Source: Saprospiraceae bacterium
GTDB taxonomy: Bacteria > Bacteroidota > Bacteroidia > Chitinophagales > Saprospiraceae
NCBI GenBank assembly: GCA_016714765.1
Contig: JADKCF010000004.1
Span: forward strand, 193,961 to 257,960
Direction: 5' to 3'
Length of the DNA stretch: 64,000 bases
The notes under the pieces: generated by a model
Seen by the model: the letters and a program-made list of their open reading frames with translations, nothing else
Databases searched by the model: none
What the model was told of the DNA's origin: nothing
In this document: positions 1 through 11,148 of the stretch, piece after piece
How positions within the stretch are numbered: position 1 is the first letter of the stretch
How the letters are laid out: the number at the start of each line of letters is the position of its first letter
Program-made: the position numbers and the translations under genes

Positions 1-190
1 TTTTAGTTTCAATTTCAGCAGCCTTGGTAGCCTTTTCGGACTCCTGATTTTCTGCTTTTTGGGCTTTTTTGGCTTTTGCCGGCAATTCTACTCCTGATTT
101 GCCAGGTGTTGGGTTGTTCTGAGCTTGTGTTTGTCCAGCAAAAATGGAAGAAACGAATACGATAACTAGTATTACAAATGATTTTTTCAT
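1..190 (-). CDS. Small secreted Lys/Ala-rich protein, C-terminus cut by window edge
   Basis: The reverse strand reads from an ATG at 190 to the window edge without a stop, giving at least 63 residues. The N-terminus is a typical signal peptide (MKKSFVILVIVFVSSIFAG), with likely cleavage near residue 20-25. The mature part is low-complexity, rich in lysine, alanine and glutamate (for example AKKAQKAENQESEKATKAA), and looks disordered. I do not recognise a family. The protein is incomplete here, so its length and any C-terminal domain are unknown. The signal peptide is directly visible; export to the periplasm or outside is inferred. Confidence 0.6.
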   Translation of the reverse strand, partial: MKKSFVILVIVFVSSIFAGQTQAQNNPTPGKSGVELPAKAKKAQKAENQESEKATKAAEIETK

Positions 191-330
191 TTTTTATAAC
201 TATTTGAATTTGTGAGAAAATTATAACTTATCCCTTTAAGACATGATTATTGTCCAATTGTAACATCACAAAAGTAAGTTTAACGTAATTTTAAAGATTC
301 CGGCTTGAAAGGTTAAGAAAGTAGCGGTTG

Positions 331-1104
331 TCAACCCAATGTAAGTTTTACTCCGACTGGACAATGGTCAGAACCCATCTCCTGATCAAGTATAAATGCT
401 TCCTGTATAAGGTGCCTCCATCTTTCGTCTACTAAAAAGTAGTCTATTCTCCATCCAAGATTTTTGGGTCTGGCTCCGAACCGAACGCTCCAGAAAGAAT
501 ACTGAATCTTTTCCGGATGTATAAATCTGAAGGAATCCGTAAAACCTTTACTAAGAATTTTATTCATACCATCGATTTCTACCTGAGTATATCCGGATGT
601 TTTGTTGTAATTTTCTTTGGGACGTGCGAGGTCTATGGCCTGATGTGCTACATTAAAATCTCCTGTTACAATCACATTTTTCTTCTGCCGGAGGTTAGCC
701 AGAAATGATGAAAAAACTTCGTCCCATGCAGCCCTGTATTCCAGCCTTTTCAATCCATCTCCACTGTTTGGTACATAGACATTGACCAGGTAAAAAGTGT
801 CAAACTCAGCAGTAATAACCCTTCCTTCCATATCATGATCGGCCATACCAATATCTTTAAAAATGGCTATTGGCTCTTTTTTCGATATTATACATACACC
901 AGAATAACCTTTCTTGTCGGCTGAGTTGCTATTAATATGATAATTCTGATCTATGAGTGGCTGTAATGTTTGCATGACTTGATCATCCTGTGCTTTTGTC
1001 TCCTGCAGGCAGAATATGTCAGCATCTATTTCTGCAAATTGCCTGAAAAAGTCTTTGCCAGCGACTGCTCTTATACCGTTTACATTCCAGGATATCAGTT
1101 TCAT
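331..1104 (-). CDS. xth: Exodeoxyribonuclease III (AP endonuclease, ExoIII/Xth family)
   Basis: A 257-residue protein of the usual length for the family. It cleaves DNA at abasic sites and removes nucleotides 3'-5' from duplex DNA in base excision repair, in the cytoplasm. Family motifs appear in order: ISWNVNGIRA at the N-terminus (metal-binding Asn7), LQETKAQ around residues 33-39 (metal-binding Glu), TGDFNVAH near 147 (catalytic Asp and Asn), and GSDHCPVGV at the C-terminus (catalytic Asp-His pair). All catalytic residues look intact. The gene stands alone, with the FecA-like receptor gene ending about 130 bp upstream on the same strand, so it may be at the end of that transcript or separately expressed. 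Confidence 0.95.
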   Translation of the reverse strand: MKLISWNVNGIRAVAGKDFFRQFAEIDADIFCLQETKAQDDQVMQTLQPLIDQNYHINSNSADKKGYSGVCIISKKEPIAIFKDIGMADHDMEGRVITAEFDTFYLVNVYVPNSGDGLKRLEYRAAWDEVFSSFLANLRQKKNVIVTGDFNVAHQAIDLARPKENYNKTSGYTQVEIDGMNKILSKGFTDSFRFIHPEKIQYSFWSVRFGARPKNLGWRIDYFLVDERWRHLIQEAFILDQEMGSDHCPVGVKLTLG

Positions 1105-1231
1105 ACTAAGAATTTTATTTTGAGGACAATAATAAGCTTATTGGAGTATTACAAAAAATATTTTCGCTTAAATTGGTTTTTATAACCGACAATTACTCCC
1201 CAATCCAATGAAAAATGCTGTAATCAATATC

Positions 1232-3515
1232 CTATATTACTACTTTCATACCAAAATTGAAACTAAAAGGCATTCCCGGCCTGTAACCATTTGGCAAATT
1301 TGAAACAATACTTTTGTTGTTAGTCAAATTATTTATCGTAGAAAAAACGGAAAAGTATTTATTTATTCTCACATTGGAAGACAAATCAATAATCAAAAAT
1401 TTCCAAGTGCATTTACCGTATTATAACCCACATTATCCTCAGGAGTTATCATTTTGCCCTGACCTGATTTAGTTCTGGTAGTTCCTATATATCGACCTGT
1501 CAAGGTAATATTGCCCTTAATATTTTCAAAACCTATACTAGAACTCAATAAATGTGGCGTGATAAATGGAAGTTTGTCATTTCGGTTTATCTGACCGGAA
1601 CCCCAGTCGCCTCCGGCATTAATAAAGGTTTCCAAAAACCGTGCATTGGTAAGAGTATATGAAATATTGACTGGCACTTTTATGGGTGATTTTTCTCTTT
1701 TGCTATGCCACAGGTCGTAATCTATGCTCGCTTCCAAGCCTTGTATTTTTGCTTTTCCGGCATTGAACATATCTCCGGTACCGGCGCCACCTCCTGATAC
1801 ATTGTCAGAACCCAAAATGTTATCATAAACATTCAAAAAACCTACTGCCTGAAACTGGAGATTTTCTCTATTGATTCTGTATCCCATTTCATAATTTATA
1901 GCTGTTTCAGGTTGTGCCTGAACTGTATTACTGCCCACTGACGGCATACCCGGAGGCGAAAACCCCTTGTGAACACCCCCAAAAATACTCATACTTTTAT
2001 TTAAGTATAATTTATACCTACACCAGGCAAAACAACATCTAATTGATTTGTTGCGGATTTTAATTGTAATCCTGTGCGGGTCTTGTCAGATGTACCATAG
2101 TTTTGGAAGTCAAAGGCAATATTTTCGTATCTCAATCCCGGACTAACTTTAAGATTTTTAAAGTGAATATCATAATTAATAAAAAATGCCCAGCTTGTTC
2201 CGTTTCTGATCTGGTTTTCCTGATTTCCTTTGGTTCCTGATGTGGCAAGTGACATATTGCCTGCTGTCATAGAATATTCCGATTTAGTGGCATATCTATC
2301 TGCCTGATCTCTGTGATACCTGCCTCCCAACATAACTTTATGTGAAATCTGATTGGTATTAAAAATGTATTGTGCGTTTGATTGAATACCTTCAGAAAAG
2401 TAAGTTCTCGCAGCATTTTGGTAATCCAAATAGCCATCCGCCTCTCCAGTCATAATTTCATAAGGTAATGAATACTGTACAGGTTTGCCCAAAATATTGT
2501 TTATACTTTGCCCTCCTATTGTATTTACCCTTGCCCAGTCTCTAAATGTGTGTGCATAATAAGCAGTAGTGATGACAGAAAAGCCAGATATTGGCTTGAT
2601 TGTATGATTGATCGATACGTGATAATGGCTCATGTCCAGAATATCTTTTTGTGTAGCTGCATACCTTCGATAAGGATTGGCTTTAAAGTCTTCAAGTGTT
2701 AATCCCAGATAGCTTTCATTGCCGGCTTCGGTCGAATGCACAAATTTTAATGTTACAGATTGTGGTATAGAGGCCTTGTCATCTGTATGCCATCGTAGTT
2801 TTGCTAAGACATCTCTCCTGTCGAATCCTGTATTGCCACCTTTGTCCAGTTCTTTAAACCCGTTGCTTGCCAGCCTGTTCACTTCAAAAATATAGTCAAT
2901 ATTCTTGTGACTGTCTCCCATCCAAATTCTCTGCTGTTGTGTACCAAAACTTCCGTATGAAAACTGAGCAAAAGCCTTAAATGATTCCGGAATTGGCGTG
3001 GAAATCAAATTGATAGCACCACCGATGGTATATGGACCGTACTTTATCTGGCTACTACCTTTCAGCACTTCTATGCCTTGCATGCGGGCAAATGTAGGAA
3101 AATAATAAGCAGATGGATCTGAATAAGGTGCCGGAGCTATCAGCATACCATCCTCCATTAATGTAATTTTTGCACACCTGTTGACAGGAGTACCTCTCAG
3201 CCCAATATTTGGGCGCAAACCAAAACCCTCTTCGTCTCTGACATTTATACCAGGTATCGAACGCAATATCTGATTTATATTTGGCTGATTCAATACAGAC
3301 AATTGGCGACTGCTTATGTATTGTCCTGAACCCGGAATAGATTTTGCCCTATCACCCACTATAGTCAAAGCATCAAACTCCCAGGTTTTAATGGTATCAA
3401 TGAGAGTAGTGTCCTCAATCCAGTTATTAGTAAATACGAAATACTTGTCATTAGCCCAATTGATCTCAATACATATGAATACTATAATACTAAGAGTTGA
3501 AATAAGACGAATCAT
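1232..3515 (-). CDS. FecA-like TonB-dependent outer-membrane receptor, split by two frameshifts
   Basis: Three reading-frame segments together form one receptor of about 761 residues. The first (from 3515) has a signal peptide, then the plug domain: LNQPNINQILRSIPGINV, DEEGFGLRPNIGLRG and GSSQIKYGPYTIGGAINL, typical of ferric-citrate type (FecA) receptors. The barrel continues in a second frame (SIFGGVHKGFSPPG) and finishes in a third, ending PGMPFSFNFGMKVVI at 1232. Each break is cured by one extra T: near 2003 (TT to TTT) and at 1395-1399 (five to six Ts on the coding strand). The rejoined length is a whole number of codons. The protein would bind a ferric chelate, or another ligand, and import it using TonB energy. 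No N-terminal signalling domain is seen. Ligand is not predictable from sequence alone. Confidence 0.85.
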
Positions 3516-3557
3516 AACAAATATTGTTTATTTAAATCAAGGCAAAGGTAAATTAAG

Positions 3558-3577
3558 AAATTCTTTTAAAAGAATTT
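3558..3577. promoter_or_regulatory. 20-bp perfect palindrome upstream of the FecA-like receptor
   Basis: AAATTCTTTT followed directly by AAAAGAATTT is a perfect 20-bp palindrome, about 43 bp before the receptor start and about 200 bp before the divergent protease gene. Its place and symmetry fit an operator for a dimeric regulator; Fur-type control would be the natural guess for an iron-chelate receptor, but the sequence is not a convincing Fur box. The surrounding 260-bp intergenic region is very AT-rich, so chance is possible. Confidence 0.35.
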
Positions 3578-3775
3578 ATTTAGAATAAATCTAATTACAA
3601 ATAATATGATATAAATCAGTATTAAGTAACAGGCATGGTAAAAAAAATTCATATTTAATAAAAATACAATGTTTAAATTATGTCCTCACTATGAATTACC
3701 AAGCTTGTTCAAGGAAATTGGCATCATATTTGATAATTTTGTAATATGAATATGTAGTTTTTCTAAATATACTCT

Positions 3776-6000
3776 ATGGAACGATCCTTTTTTACGCTTG
3801 TGTTATTGCTTTTTGTCCTGACCAATCAAGTCACCAGTCAGGTACGCGATTGCTATTCTGACCAATATTTGCAGGAAGACCTGAATCAAAATCCAAGAAG
3901 ACTAAAAATAATGGAGGAAATCGAAAGGCATACTTCCATGTTTAAGCATCACAGTGATTTACGATCAACCTCAGTGGTGACTATTCCTGTGGTAGTACAT
4001 ATCCTTTATAACGAAGCTGCAGAAAATATCAGTGATGAGCAGATTAGGTCCCAAATAGATGTACTCAACAAAGATTTCAGAAGATTGAATTCGGATGCCA
4101 CTACTGTTTGGCCTCAGGCAGTAGACGCAGGAGTAGAATTTTGTTTAGCAAGTGTCGACCCTTACGGTAAAACAACTAGCGGTATCACACGAAGTTTTAC
4201 TTCTTGTCTTCATTTGCCAGTTCCGGAGATTATATAAAATATGCATCCAAGGGCGGAAAAGATGCTTGGCCATCTGACAGTTATCTAAATATATGGGTCG
4301 GAGATCTGACAGGATCTTTGCTTGGTTATGCACAGTTTCCCGGTGGTAAAGCAGAGACAGACGGTGTCGTTATAGATTACAAAGTCTTTGGCACGGGACC
4401 TAACGTCACACCCGGATTTCACCTCGGCAGGACAGCCACTCATGAAATAGGACACTGGCTCAATCTGAAGCACATCTGGGGTAACGCCGACTGTACGTCT
4501 GATGATCTGGTGGTAGATACACCGCTGGCAGATGGACCCAATTATGGTTGTAACAAAGGAAGTCGTTCGTGTGGAAGTGTCAACATGGTCGAAAATTATA
4601 TGGATTATTCTAATGATGACTGTATGAATCTTTTTACAGCCGGACAGAAAACCAGAATGTTGTCTTTATTTGCGCCAGGAGGATTCAGAAACAGCATCAC
4701 TCAGTCCAAAGGCTGTGGCACCGTACCAGTCATTTCGGAATATTGCGAAAAAATAAGTGTACAAATGACACTGGACAACTATCCTCAGGAAACTTCATGG
4801 GAAATCAAAGATAAAAAGGGAGTTGTAATACTAAAAAGTAGAAATTATCTCAGCACAGAAAAAAATAAATCCGTCAAACTGGACTCTTGTCTGACGGTGG
4901 GTTGTTATGATTTTATAATCAATGATGTATACAGCGATGGTATATGCTGCAAGTATGGTCAGGGCAACTACAAGGTCTATGCAGCAGACAAACTGATAGC
5001 TGAGGGAGGTAGTTTCGGAAAATCTGCGATGCATTCTTTTTGCATCGAATCCAAAACGCCTACCTGCACAGACGGTATCAAAAATGGCTCTGAGACGGGG
5101 ATAGATTGTGGTGGCATATTATGTTTACCCTGCCCATCATGTACTGATGGTATTAAAAACGGAACGGAGACAAACATAGATTGTGGTGGCCCGGATTGTC
5201 CGCCTTGTGTTACTTTACCGGATGGTACGGGTACATCATCAGGCACAAATTTGACAGGAGCATTTTTCGAACAGGGGTGGGACAACTGGACAGGAGGCGC
5301 TACTGACACTGAAAGGTATTTGGGTGACTTCTCTTGGGAAGGTGATCATTCTATCATGATAAGGGACAATAGCGGTGAAGAATCTGCCATCACATCACCG
5401 GAGGTAGATATCAGATCATTTAGCAAAATAAAGATCGATTTTTCGTTTTATGCATATAGTATGGAAAAAGGTGAAGATTTCTTCTTGCAATACTACGATG
5501 GTAATAAATGGAATACACTCAGGACATATGTAAGTGAGACCGACTTCTACAATAATAATTTTTATGAAGTAGTATATACTCTGGACTCCTCAACACAAAC
5601 ATTCGCACAAAAATCAAAATTCAGATTTATGTGTGATGCCAGTACAAATGCAGATCAGATATATCTGGATGCCATCAAAATTACTGGAATATCTGCCGAT
5701 AATCGGGAAAAATATGAGCCTGACAATATCAGTACTGTCGGTCATTATTTGGGCGAAATACCTGTATTTAAGGCTGATTTGAAAATTTTCCCTAACCCCT
5801 CACAGGATATTGTACATATTCAGTCAAATGTGGAGATGATCTCATATAAAATACTGGATATGACCGGCAAAATACTCATAGAACAAGATGTCAATGACGA
5901 TCACACCAAAGCTGACATCAGCTTGCTTGAGTCGGGATTTTATCTTCTGAATATTCAAACTGATGAAACCATCATATCAAAAAGACTGATACGAAAATAA
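3776..6000 (+). CDS. Secreted pappalysin-type (M43) metalloprotease with Cys repeats and T9SS tail, one frameshift
   Basis: Two overlapping frames join to about 741 residues if one base is restored near 4203-4210 (reading ...GITRSFTSLSSFASS...). A signal peptide (ending VTSQ) is followed by a propeptide-like region and the M43 catalytic domain with zinc site HEIGHWLNLKH and Met-turn ENYMDYSNDDCMNLF. Two copies of a cysteine motif follow (CTDGIKNGSETGIDCGG and CTDGIKNGTETNIDCGG), each ending in a Pro-Cys pair, then a beta-sandwich region with a FFEQGWDNWTGG start, and finally a T9SS type A sorting domain (KIFPNPSQD ... SGFYLLNIQT ... KRLIRK). The protein is predicted to be secreted by T9SS, then attached to the surface or released, and to hydrolyse proteins. 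A possible -7 box (TAATTTTG, 3734-3741) precedes the start. Confidence 0.85.
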
Positions 6001-6054
6001 AGTCAAGGCCTTGGACATCATCTCTGACCCTTGTCTGTCTTTAGGATCAAATGC

Positions 6055-7810
6055 CTACCTTACTCCGTGCATCAGTTTTCTGAGTACAGGTCCAAGTAAT
6101 AAAATCAAAACACCCGCCACAAATGGAACGAAGGTGAAAATCAGAAAGAAATTGGACATACCATATTGTTCTGATATGCTGTCTATCATACCACCCATAG
6201 TACCAGCAACCTTATTGCCAACCGCTATGGCAAGATACCATATACCGTATGTTACAGCAATCATTCTGCCCGGCACAAGTTTACTGACATATGAAAGACC
6301 TACCGGAGATATACAAAGTTCGCCCAGAGTATGAAACAAATAAGCCACAACCAGCCAGATAATACTTACAGCAGCTGTCTTGGCTCCCAAAGGTATACCG
6401 GAGGAACCATATGCCAGGGATAGAAAACCTAAACCAAGAAAAATAAGACCAATGCTGTATTTGACTGAAGCTGAAGGGTTGTATTTGCTTTCCCAAATCT
6501 TGGAAAAAAGAGGGCCTAACGATATGATAAAAAATGAATTCAAAATACCAAACCAAGTAGCGGCAATTTCAGTATTAGGTTGATTAAACTCATTGACCAA
6601 CATCCAGATGACAATGCCCCAAATTATTACAAAACTGGTACCCAGAAAAATATTGGCCAATCCGAATTTTTCAAAAGTCTGTTTAAACAGTTTCCATAAC
6701 ACAAAAGTGATGATGCCTAAGGGCACAATGGTCAGCAGTGTGTTAAAAACTTTAAAAATCAATGCACTGCTACCCTCGAGTGATCTATCCATGTAGTCTT
6801 TGGCAAATATAGTCATAGAGCCTCCGGCCTGCTCAAATGACGCCCAGAAAAACATGTAGAAAACAGCTATAGTAAATACTGCGAGCATCCTGTCTCTGGT
6901 TACGGTGGAATATCTGAAAATGCGACTGAAAAGTATGAAGAGAAATAAAGCCAGGCAACCCAGTATCACATAGCCAGCATTGGTCGAATTGCCAAAAATA
7001 TTGTTATTATAGACTTTGGACATAGGATCATTTACAATCCATGAGTGCTCCGACTGCGGTGATACAAGTAAGGATAAGATCAACATTGGTAAATGGATTA
7101 AGCTTTCCGCCATTCACTTCAGTAGTCATATCATCTGCAGATCCTGCAATAGCTGCTACGGCATTTCTGTCAGGTGGTAGGCCTACATCACCAAATATTT
7201 TTTGTGAAAGATAAAACTGAAGCATGCCGAAAAACATGAATATTCCTGCCAAGCCGAACCCCCATGAAAAACCTACCTTTTCTCCTATATAACCACAAAG
7301 CATGATGCCCAGAAATGCACCTGAGTTGACGCCCATGTAAAAAATAGTATATGCTCCATCTTTTTTTTCAGGGTGGTCTTTATATAATTTGGCAACCATG
7401 GAAGTCATGTTTGGTTTAAAAAAACCATTTCCAAAAATAAGGAACGTGAGACCAAGGTACAAAAACAAAGGAGTTTCCATCGCCATAGAAGCATGTCCCA
7501 ATGTCATCAAGCAAGCACCGATGATAATGGCCTTTCTGTGTCCCAGAAATTTATCCGCCAGAATACCTCCAATAATAGGAGTCAGATAAACCATAGATGT
7601 ATATGTCCCATACAGTGCCAAAGCATTGACCCTCGGCCAGCCCCACCCTTCATCCATCAAGGATGAGGTCAGAAATAGTACAAGAAGGGCACGCATACCA
7701 TAGAACGAAAATCGCTCCCACATTTCAGTAAAAAAAAGTGTAAACAACCCCGCCGGATGGCCCAGAACATTTGATTTAAAAAAGTCCCCTGAAGATGTAT
7801 TTGGTGACAT
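6055..7810 (-). CDS. POT/PTR2-family proton:peptide symporter 1, frameshifted
   Basis: This is the last of three tandem oligopeptide transporters on the minus strand. The N-terminal half (from 7810) carries the POT signature MWERFSFYGMRALL in helix 1, where ExxERF is the proton/peptide motif, and the family motif FYMGVNSGAFLG. It runs out of frame near 7040; the remaining helices continue in another frame (from IVNDPMSK) to LRKLMHGVR at 6055. Rejoining needs one base removed or two added. The joined protein would be about 585 residues with 12 or more membrane helices. The ending closely resembles those of the two neighbours (VRKLMQEVK and LKKMMHGVN). It would import di- or tripeptides across the inner membrane with protons. 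Confidence 0.85.
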
Positions 7811-7839
7811 ATGTAAATAGTGTTTTTAAATTTAAAATT

Positions 7840-9342
7840 TTATTTTACTTCCTGCATCAGCTTTCGCACCAATGGAGATATGGCTATCAGTACTACCCCT
7901 GCTATCAGAGCATAAATAGCAAGCTGCAGATAACCGTCCGTATATGCCATCAACTTATTATAATTGTCGGCATTCTCCGATGCCTCTGATATATTTGCCC
8001 CGAGGATTCCAGCAAAATATTGCCCATATGCACTGGCCAGAAACCACATACCCATCATGATGGCCTGCAGTTTTTGTGGGGCCAGCTTTGTCATGATGGA
8101 CATACCAATGGGTGAAAGACAAAGTTCGCCAAATGTAATGATCAACCACCCGAAAGTAAAAAGATCAAGTGATGTGACACCATTTTGGTTTGTAAAAAAT
8201 CTGGTGCTGTAAAAAATATAAAAGCCGGCAGCCAGAAAAAGAAAAGCCAGTCCAAATTTAATAAGTGTATTGGGCTCCAACTTCCTGTTTGCCAGCCAGA
8301 TCCAAACTATGCCCAGCAAAGCTGCAAACATGATGACAAATAGAGAGTTGGCAGAATTGTTGACACCATTAGGGTCTAGTGTGATCCCCAATACTTTATT
8401 GTCGAGATTGTTGGCAGCAAAAAGGCTTAGCGACCCTCCACTCTGCTCAAAGAATGCCCAGAAAATAATACTGAAAAATATGAAGACTAACCCTGCAATC
8501 ATTTTTTTCCTGTCAGCAACTGTCATCGACATCATTTCATACGCTATATACACCAATGTAAGTGGCCCGATTGTGTACATAAAATAATCCGTGTACTCTG
8601 TTTTTGCCACCATTGTCATGATGATAGGCAAAAGTAACAATGATCCTATATAAGTAGCCCATTCCATCATTTTGCGTTTGCTACCTTCCAGATGTGCCAG
8701 TGGCGATTTACCGATCTCACCTATTGTCTTTTGGGTACGGAGGAAGGTAAGCAGACTGATGACCATAACGATTGCAGCGAAGCCGAAAGCCACATTCCAT
8801 CTCAAGTGAGCGGGTACAAGGCCGCTCAGCATCTCTCCCTTGCCTACTGCGATGCAGAGGTATCCTCCCAGCAATGCACCGATATTGATACCGGCATAAA
8901 ACAATGAAAATCCGGCATCTCTTCTCGGATCACCTTCCTTATACAACTGACCTACCATAGTAGAAATATTAGGTTTGAAAAAACCCGTACCTATTATGGT
9001 AAAACTGATACCAAAAAAGAAAAACGCTTTGGGGTCAATAGCCAAAATCAAACTTCCTGCAATCATCAGTATTCCACCCCAGAAAAGTGACTTTCTGTAT
9101 CCTAATATCTTATCGGCAAATAAGCCACCAATGAATGTAAAAGCATATACAAATGCCTGCGTGGCACCATACTGAAGATTGGCAACAGCATCATTGAGCA
9201 TCAGTTCGGTGACCATGAAGTAAATGAGCATACCTCTCATCCCGTAAAAACAAAACCGCTCCCACATTTCTGAAAAAAACAAAGGCCAGATTTGTTTTGG
9301 GTATTTCCCTTCGAAGTTTTGGATTGAGTCCAGTGTTGTCAT
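7840..9342 (-). CDS. POT/PTR2-family proton:peptide symporter 2
   Basis: An intact 500-residue transporter of the normal length for bacterial POT carriers. Helix 1 has SEMWERFCFYGMRG with the ExxERF motif, helix 4-5 has SLFYAGINIGALLG, and the C-terminal half has ELCLSPIGMSIMTKLAP, all family hallmarks. About a dozen hydrophobic helices are evident. It moves small peptides inward with protons at the inner membrane. The gap to the next gene (transporter 1) is only 29 bp, so the two are probably co-transcribed. It differs clearly in sequence from its neighbours, so the cluster is not a recent duplication. Confidence 0.93.
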   Translation of the reverse strand: MTTLDSIQNFEGKYPKQIWPLFFSEMWERFCFYGMRGMLIYFMVTELMLNDAVANLQYGATQAFVYAFTFIGGLFADKILGYRKSLFWGGILMIAGSLILAIDPKAFFFFGISFTIIGTGFFKPNISTMVGQLYKEGDPRRDAGFSLFYAGINIGALLGGYLCIAVGKGEMLSGLVPAHLRWNVAFGFAAIVMVISLLTFLRTQKTIGEIGKSPLAHLEGSKRKMMEWATYIGSLLLLPIIMTMVAKTEYTDYFMYTIGPLTLVYIAYEMMSMTVADRKKMIAGLVFIFFSIIFWAFFEQSGGSLSLFAANNLDNKVLGITLDPNGVNNSANSLFVIMFAALLGIVWIWLANRKLEPNTLIKFGLAFLFLAAGFYIFYSTRFFTNQNGVTSLDLFTFGWLIITFGELCLSPIGMSIMTKLAPQKLQAIMMGMWFLASAYGQYFAGILGANISEASENADNYNKLMAYTDGYLQLAIYALIAGVVLIAISPLVRKLMQEVK

Positions 9343-9374
9343 CTGATGATATTTATTTGTGACGATTTAATCAA

Positions 9375-9407
9375 AAAGGACAAGTTCTGTGACGATACTT
9401 GTCCTTT
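9375..9407 (-). terminator. Hairpin between peptide transporter genes 3 and 2
   Basis: An 11-bp perfect inverted repeat (AAAGGACAAGT ... ACTTGTCCTTT) with an 11-nt loop lies in the 99-bp gap after the stop of transporter 3. On the minus strand the stem is followed by a short T-rich tail (TTTTTGA). It fits an intrinsic terminator or attenuator that would lower expression of the downstream two transporters. Confidence 0.65.
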
Positions 9408-9441
9408 GAATTACATGATTAATGATTGTTGTTTTGCTTTT

Positions 9442-11118
9442 TTAATTTACCCCGTGCATCATTTTTTTCAACTTAGGAGTAAGTGAAAATAATATGACTG
9501 CAGCAATACCACAAAGGATGACAAACACCATAAAAAATTCATATAAATTGGTAATTTGAAATCCTGCAAAGACAGGATAGTGATCCATTATGTTTTTATC
9601 AGCCAGCATTTTTAATTGTTCTGGCGTCGGAGTGATAGTTTTGTCAAGGACAGCCTGAAGATCTATTCCCATGTCACTGGCCGTCTTAAATTTATCACCT
9701 GTTGCAGGTAAGATAGACCCCAGTGTACCTGCCAGAGCATATCCAGATGCATTGGACAAGAAAAACACACCATACAACAATGATGTAAATCTTTTAGGCG
9801 CCAATTTACCTACGAGAGATAGCCCAATTGGTGACAAACATAGTTCCCCTATGGTCTGCAAAAGATATAATAATATAAGCCATTTGATACCCAATAATCC
9901 CGCATTGCCCAGATCTTTGACATTATTGGCAATGATAAAATATGCGATAGCGATGGTAGCCAGTCCTATAGCTTGTTTTACTGGTGATATTGGCTCCTTA
10001 CCTGCGGCTCTCAATTTATCCCAAAGTATACTGAAAGGAATAGCAAGTATGACAACAAAAATACCATTAAAAATCTGTACCATGGACGGAGGCATATTCC
10101 AACCCAGAAAATTTCTGTCTGTCTGATTATTGGCAATAAATGTCAATGATGATCCTGCCTGCTCAAATGCAGCCCAGAAAAAGATGACAAAAAACGATAC
10201 CACATATATAACCAGTATTCTGTCCGTTTCTATTTTAGATAAGGAAGTATCGGTAAGTATCAATCCGGCCAATGTAATACCGCTGGCATAGATAGCAGAA
10301 TAGATGACATTCTGACCAACCACATAAAAGAAAAACAATGCTAAACCGATGAATGCAAGTACTGCCAACATCAGAGATTGGTTGGAGAAGATGGCTTTCT
10401 GAGATTCTCCTTCTTCATAGTCTGAAGAAATATTATGTTTTGGCAAACCACCTAAAGGTCTTCCCTCCGGGGTCACTACATATTTGTCTTTAAGCATGTA
10501 GAAAGTAAAAGTTCCTATTAGCATGGCAATACCGGCTGCTAAAAATCCCCATTTGAATGCAAACACATCTCTCGTACCATCAACAGCTACCACATCACCT
10601 AAGTAAGGACAAATAGCCTGACCTAAAAATGCACCTACATTGATACCCATATAGAAAATAGTAAAGGCTGTATCCAACTTGTTTTTTTCTTCTTTTGGAT
10701 ACAGGTTAGTCACCATGCTCGAAATGTTGGGTTTGAAAAACCCATTTCCAAAAATCAAAACCCCCAAAGCCACGTAAAGCAATGTCTTTGCTAATTCCAG
10801 GTTGGTACCAAACGTACTCGCACTTGTAAAAAGCAAAAACTGACCCAGGGCCATCAGGAGGCCACCGATCATAATACAATTTCTGTTTCCTAAAAATCTA
10901 TCTGAAATAAACCCACCCAACATCGGAGTAAGGTAACATAATCCCAAAAAGCCCCCGTAAATTATAGATGACTGTTCTTCACTGATCATCAATGCATGCA
11001 CTATAAAAAGTGTTAGGAGGGTCCTCATGCCATAGAAGTTAAATCTTTCCCACATTTCAGTACCAAAAAGTACCCAAAGTCCCTTAGGGTGGGAAGTGCT
11101 TGCTGTTGCTGTACTCAT
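9442..11118 (-). CDS. POT/PTR2-family proton:peptide symporter 3
   Basis: An intact 558-residue carrier, first in the three-gene transporter run. It has TEMWERFNFYGMRT (ExxERF motif) in helix 1, the motif FYMGINVGAFLG, and ELCLSPIGLSLVGKLAPKRF in the C-terminal half. It carries a soluble loop around residues 215-240 and an extra loop before the last helix (around residues 480-515), which account for its greater length than transporter 2. Predicted role is proton-coupled uptake of di- and tripeptides, consistent with the secreted proteases encoded in this window. A long imperfect inverted repeat lies immediately upstream of its start. Confidence 0.93.
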   Translation of the reverse strand: MSTATASTSHPKGLWVLFGTEMWERFNFYGMRTLLTLFIVHALMISEEQSSIIYGGFLGLCYLTPMLGGFISDRFLGNRNCIMIGGLLMALGQFLLFTSASTFGTNLELAKTLLYVALGVLIFGNGFFKPNISSMVTNLYPKEEKNKLDTAFTIFYMGINVGAFLGQAICPYLGDVVAVDGTRDVFAFKWGFLAAGIAMLIGTFTFYMLKDKYVVTPEGRPLGGLPKHNISSDYEEGESQKAIFSNQSLMLAVLAFIGLALFFFYVVGQNVIYSAIYASGITLAGLILTDTSLSKIETDRILVIYVVSFFVIFFWAAFEQAGSSLTFIANNQTDRNFLGWNMPPSMVQIFNGIFVVILAIPFSILWDKLRAAGKEPISPVKQAIGLATIAIAYFIIANNVKDLGNAGLLGIKWLILLYLLQTIGELCLSPIGLSLVGKLAPKRFTSLLYGVFFLSNASGYALAGTLGSILPATGDKFKTASDMGIDLQAVLDKTITPTPEQLKMLADKNIMDHYPVFAGFQITNLYEFFMVFVILCGIAAVILFSLTPKLKKMMHGVN

Positions 11119-11148
11119 ATTGTTTTTGACTATTTTGACGTTAAAAGT

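Noticed and set aside
3316..3588. Open frame opposite the FecA-like receptor on the plus strand
   Set aside because: It is antisense to a well-supported receptor plug and has no recognisable domain.
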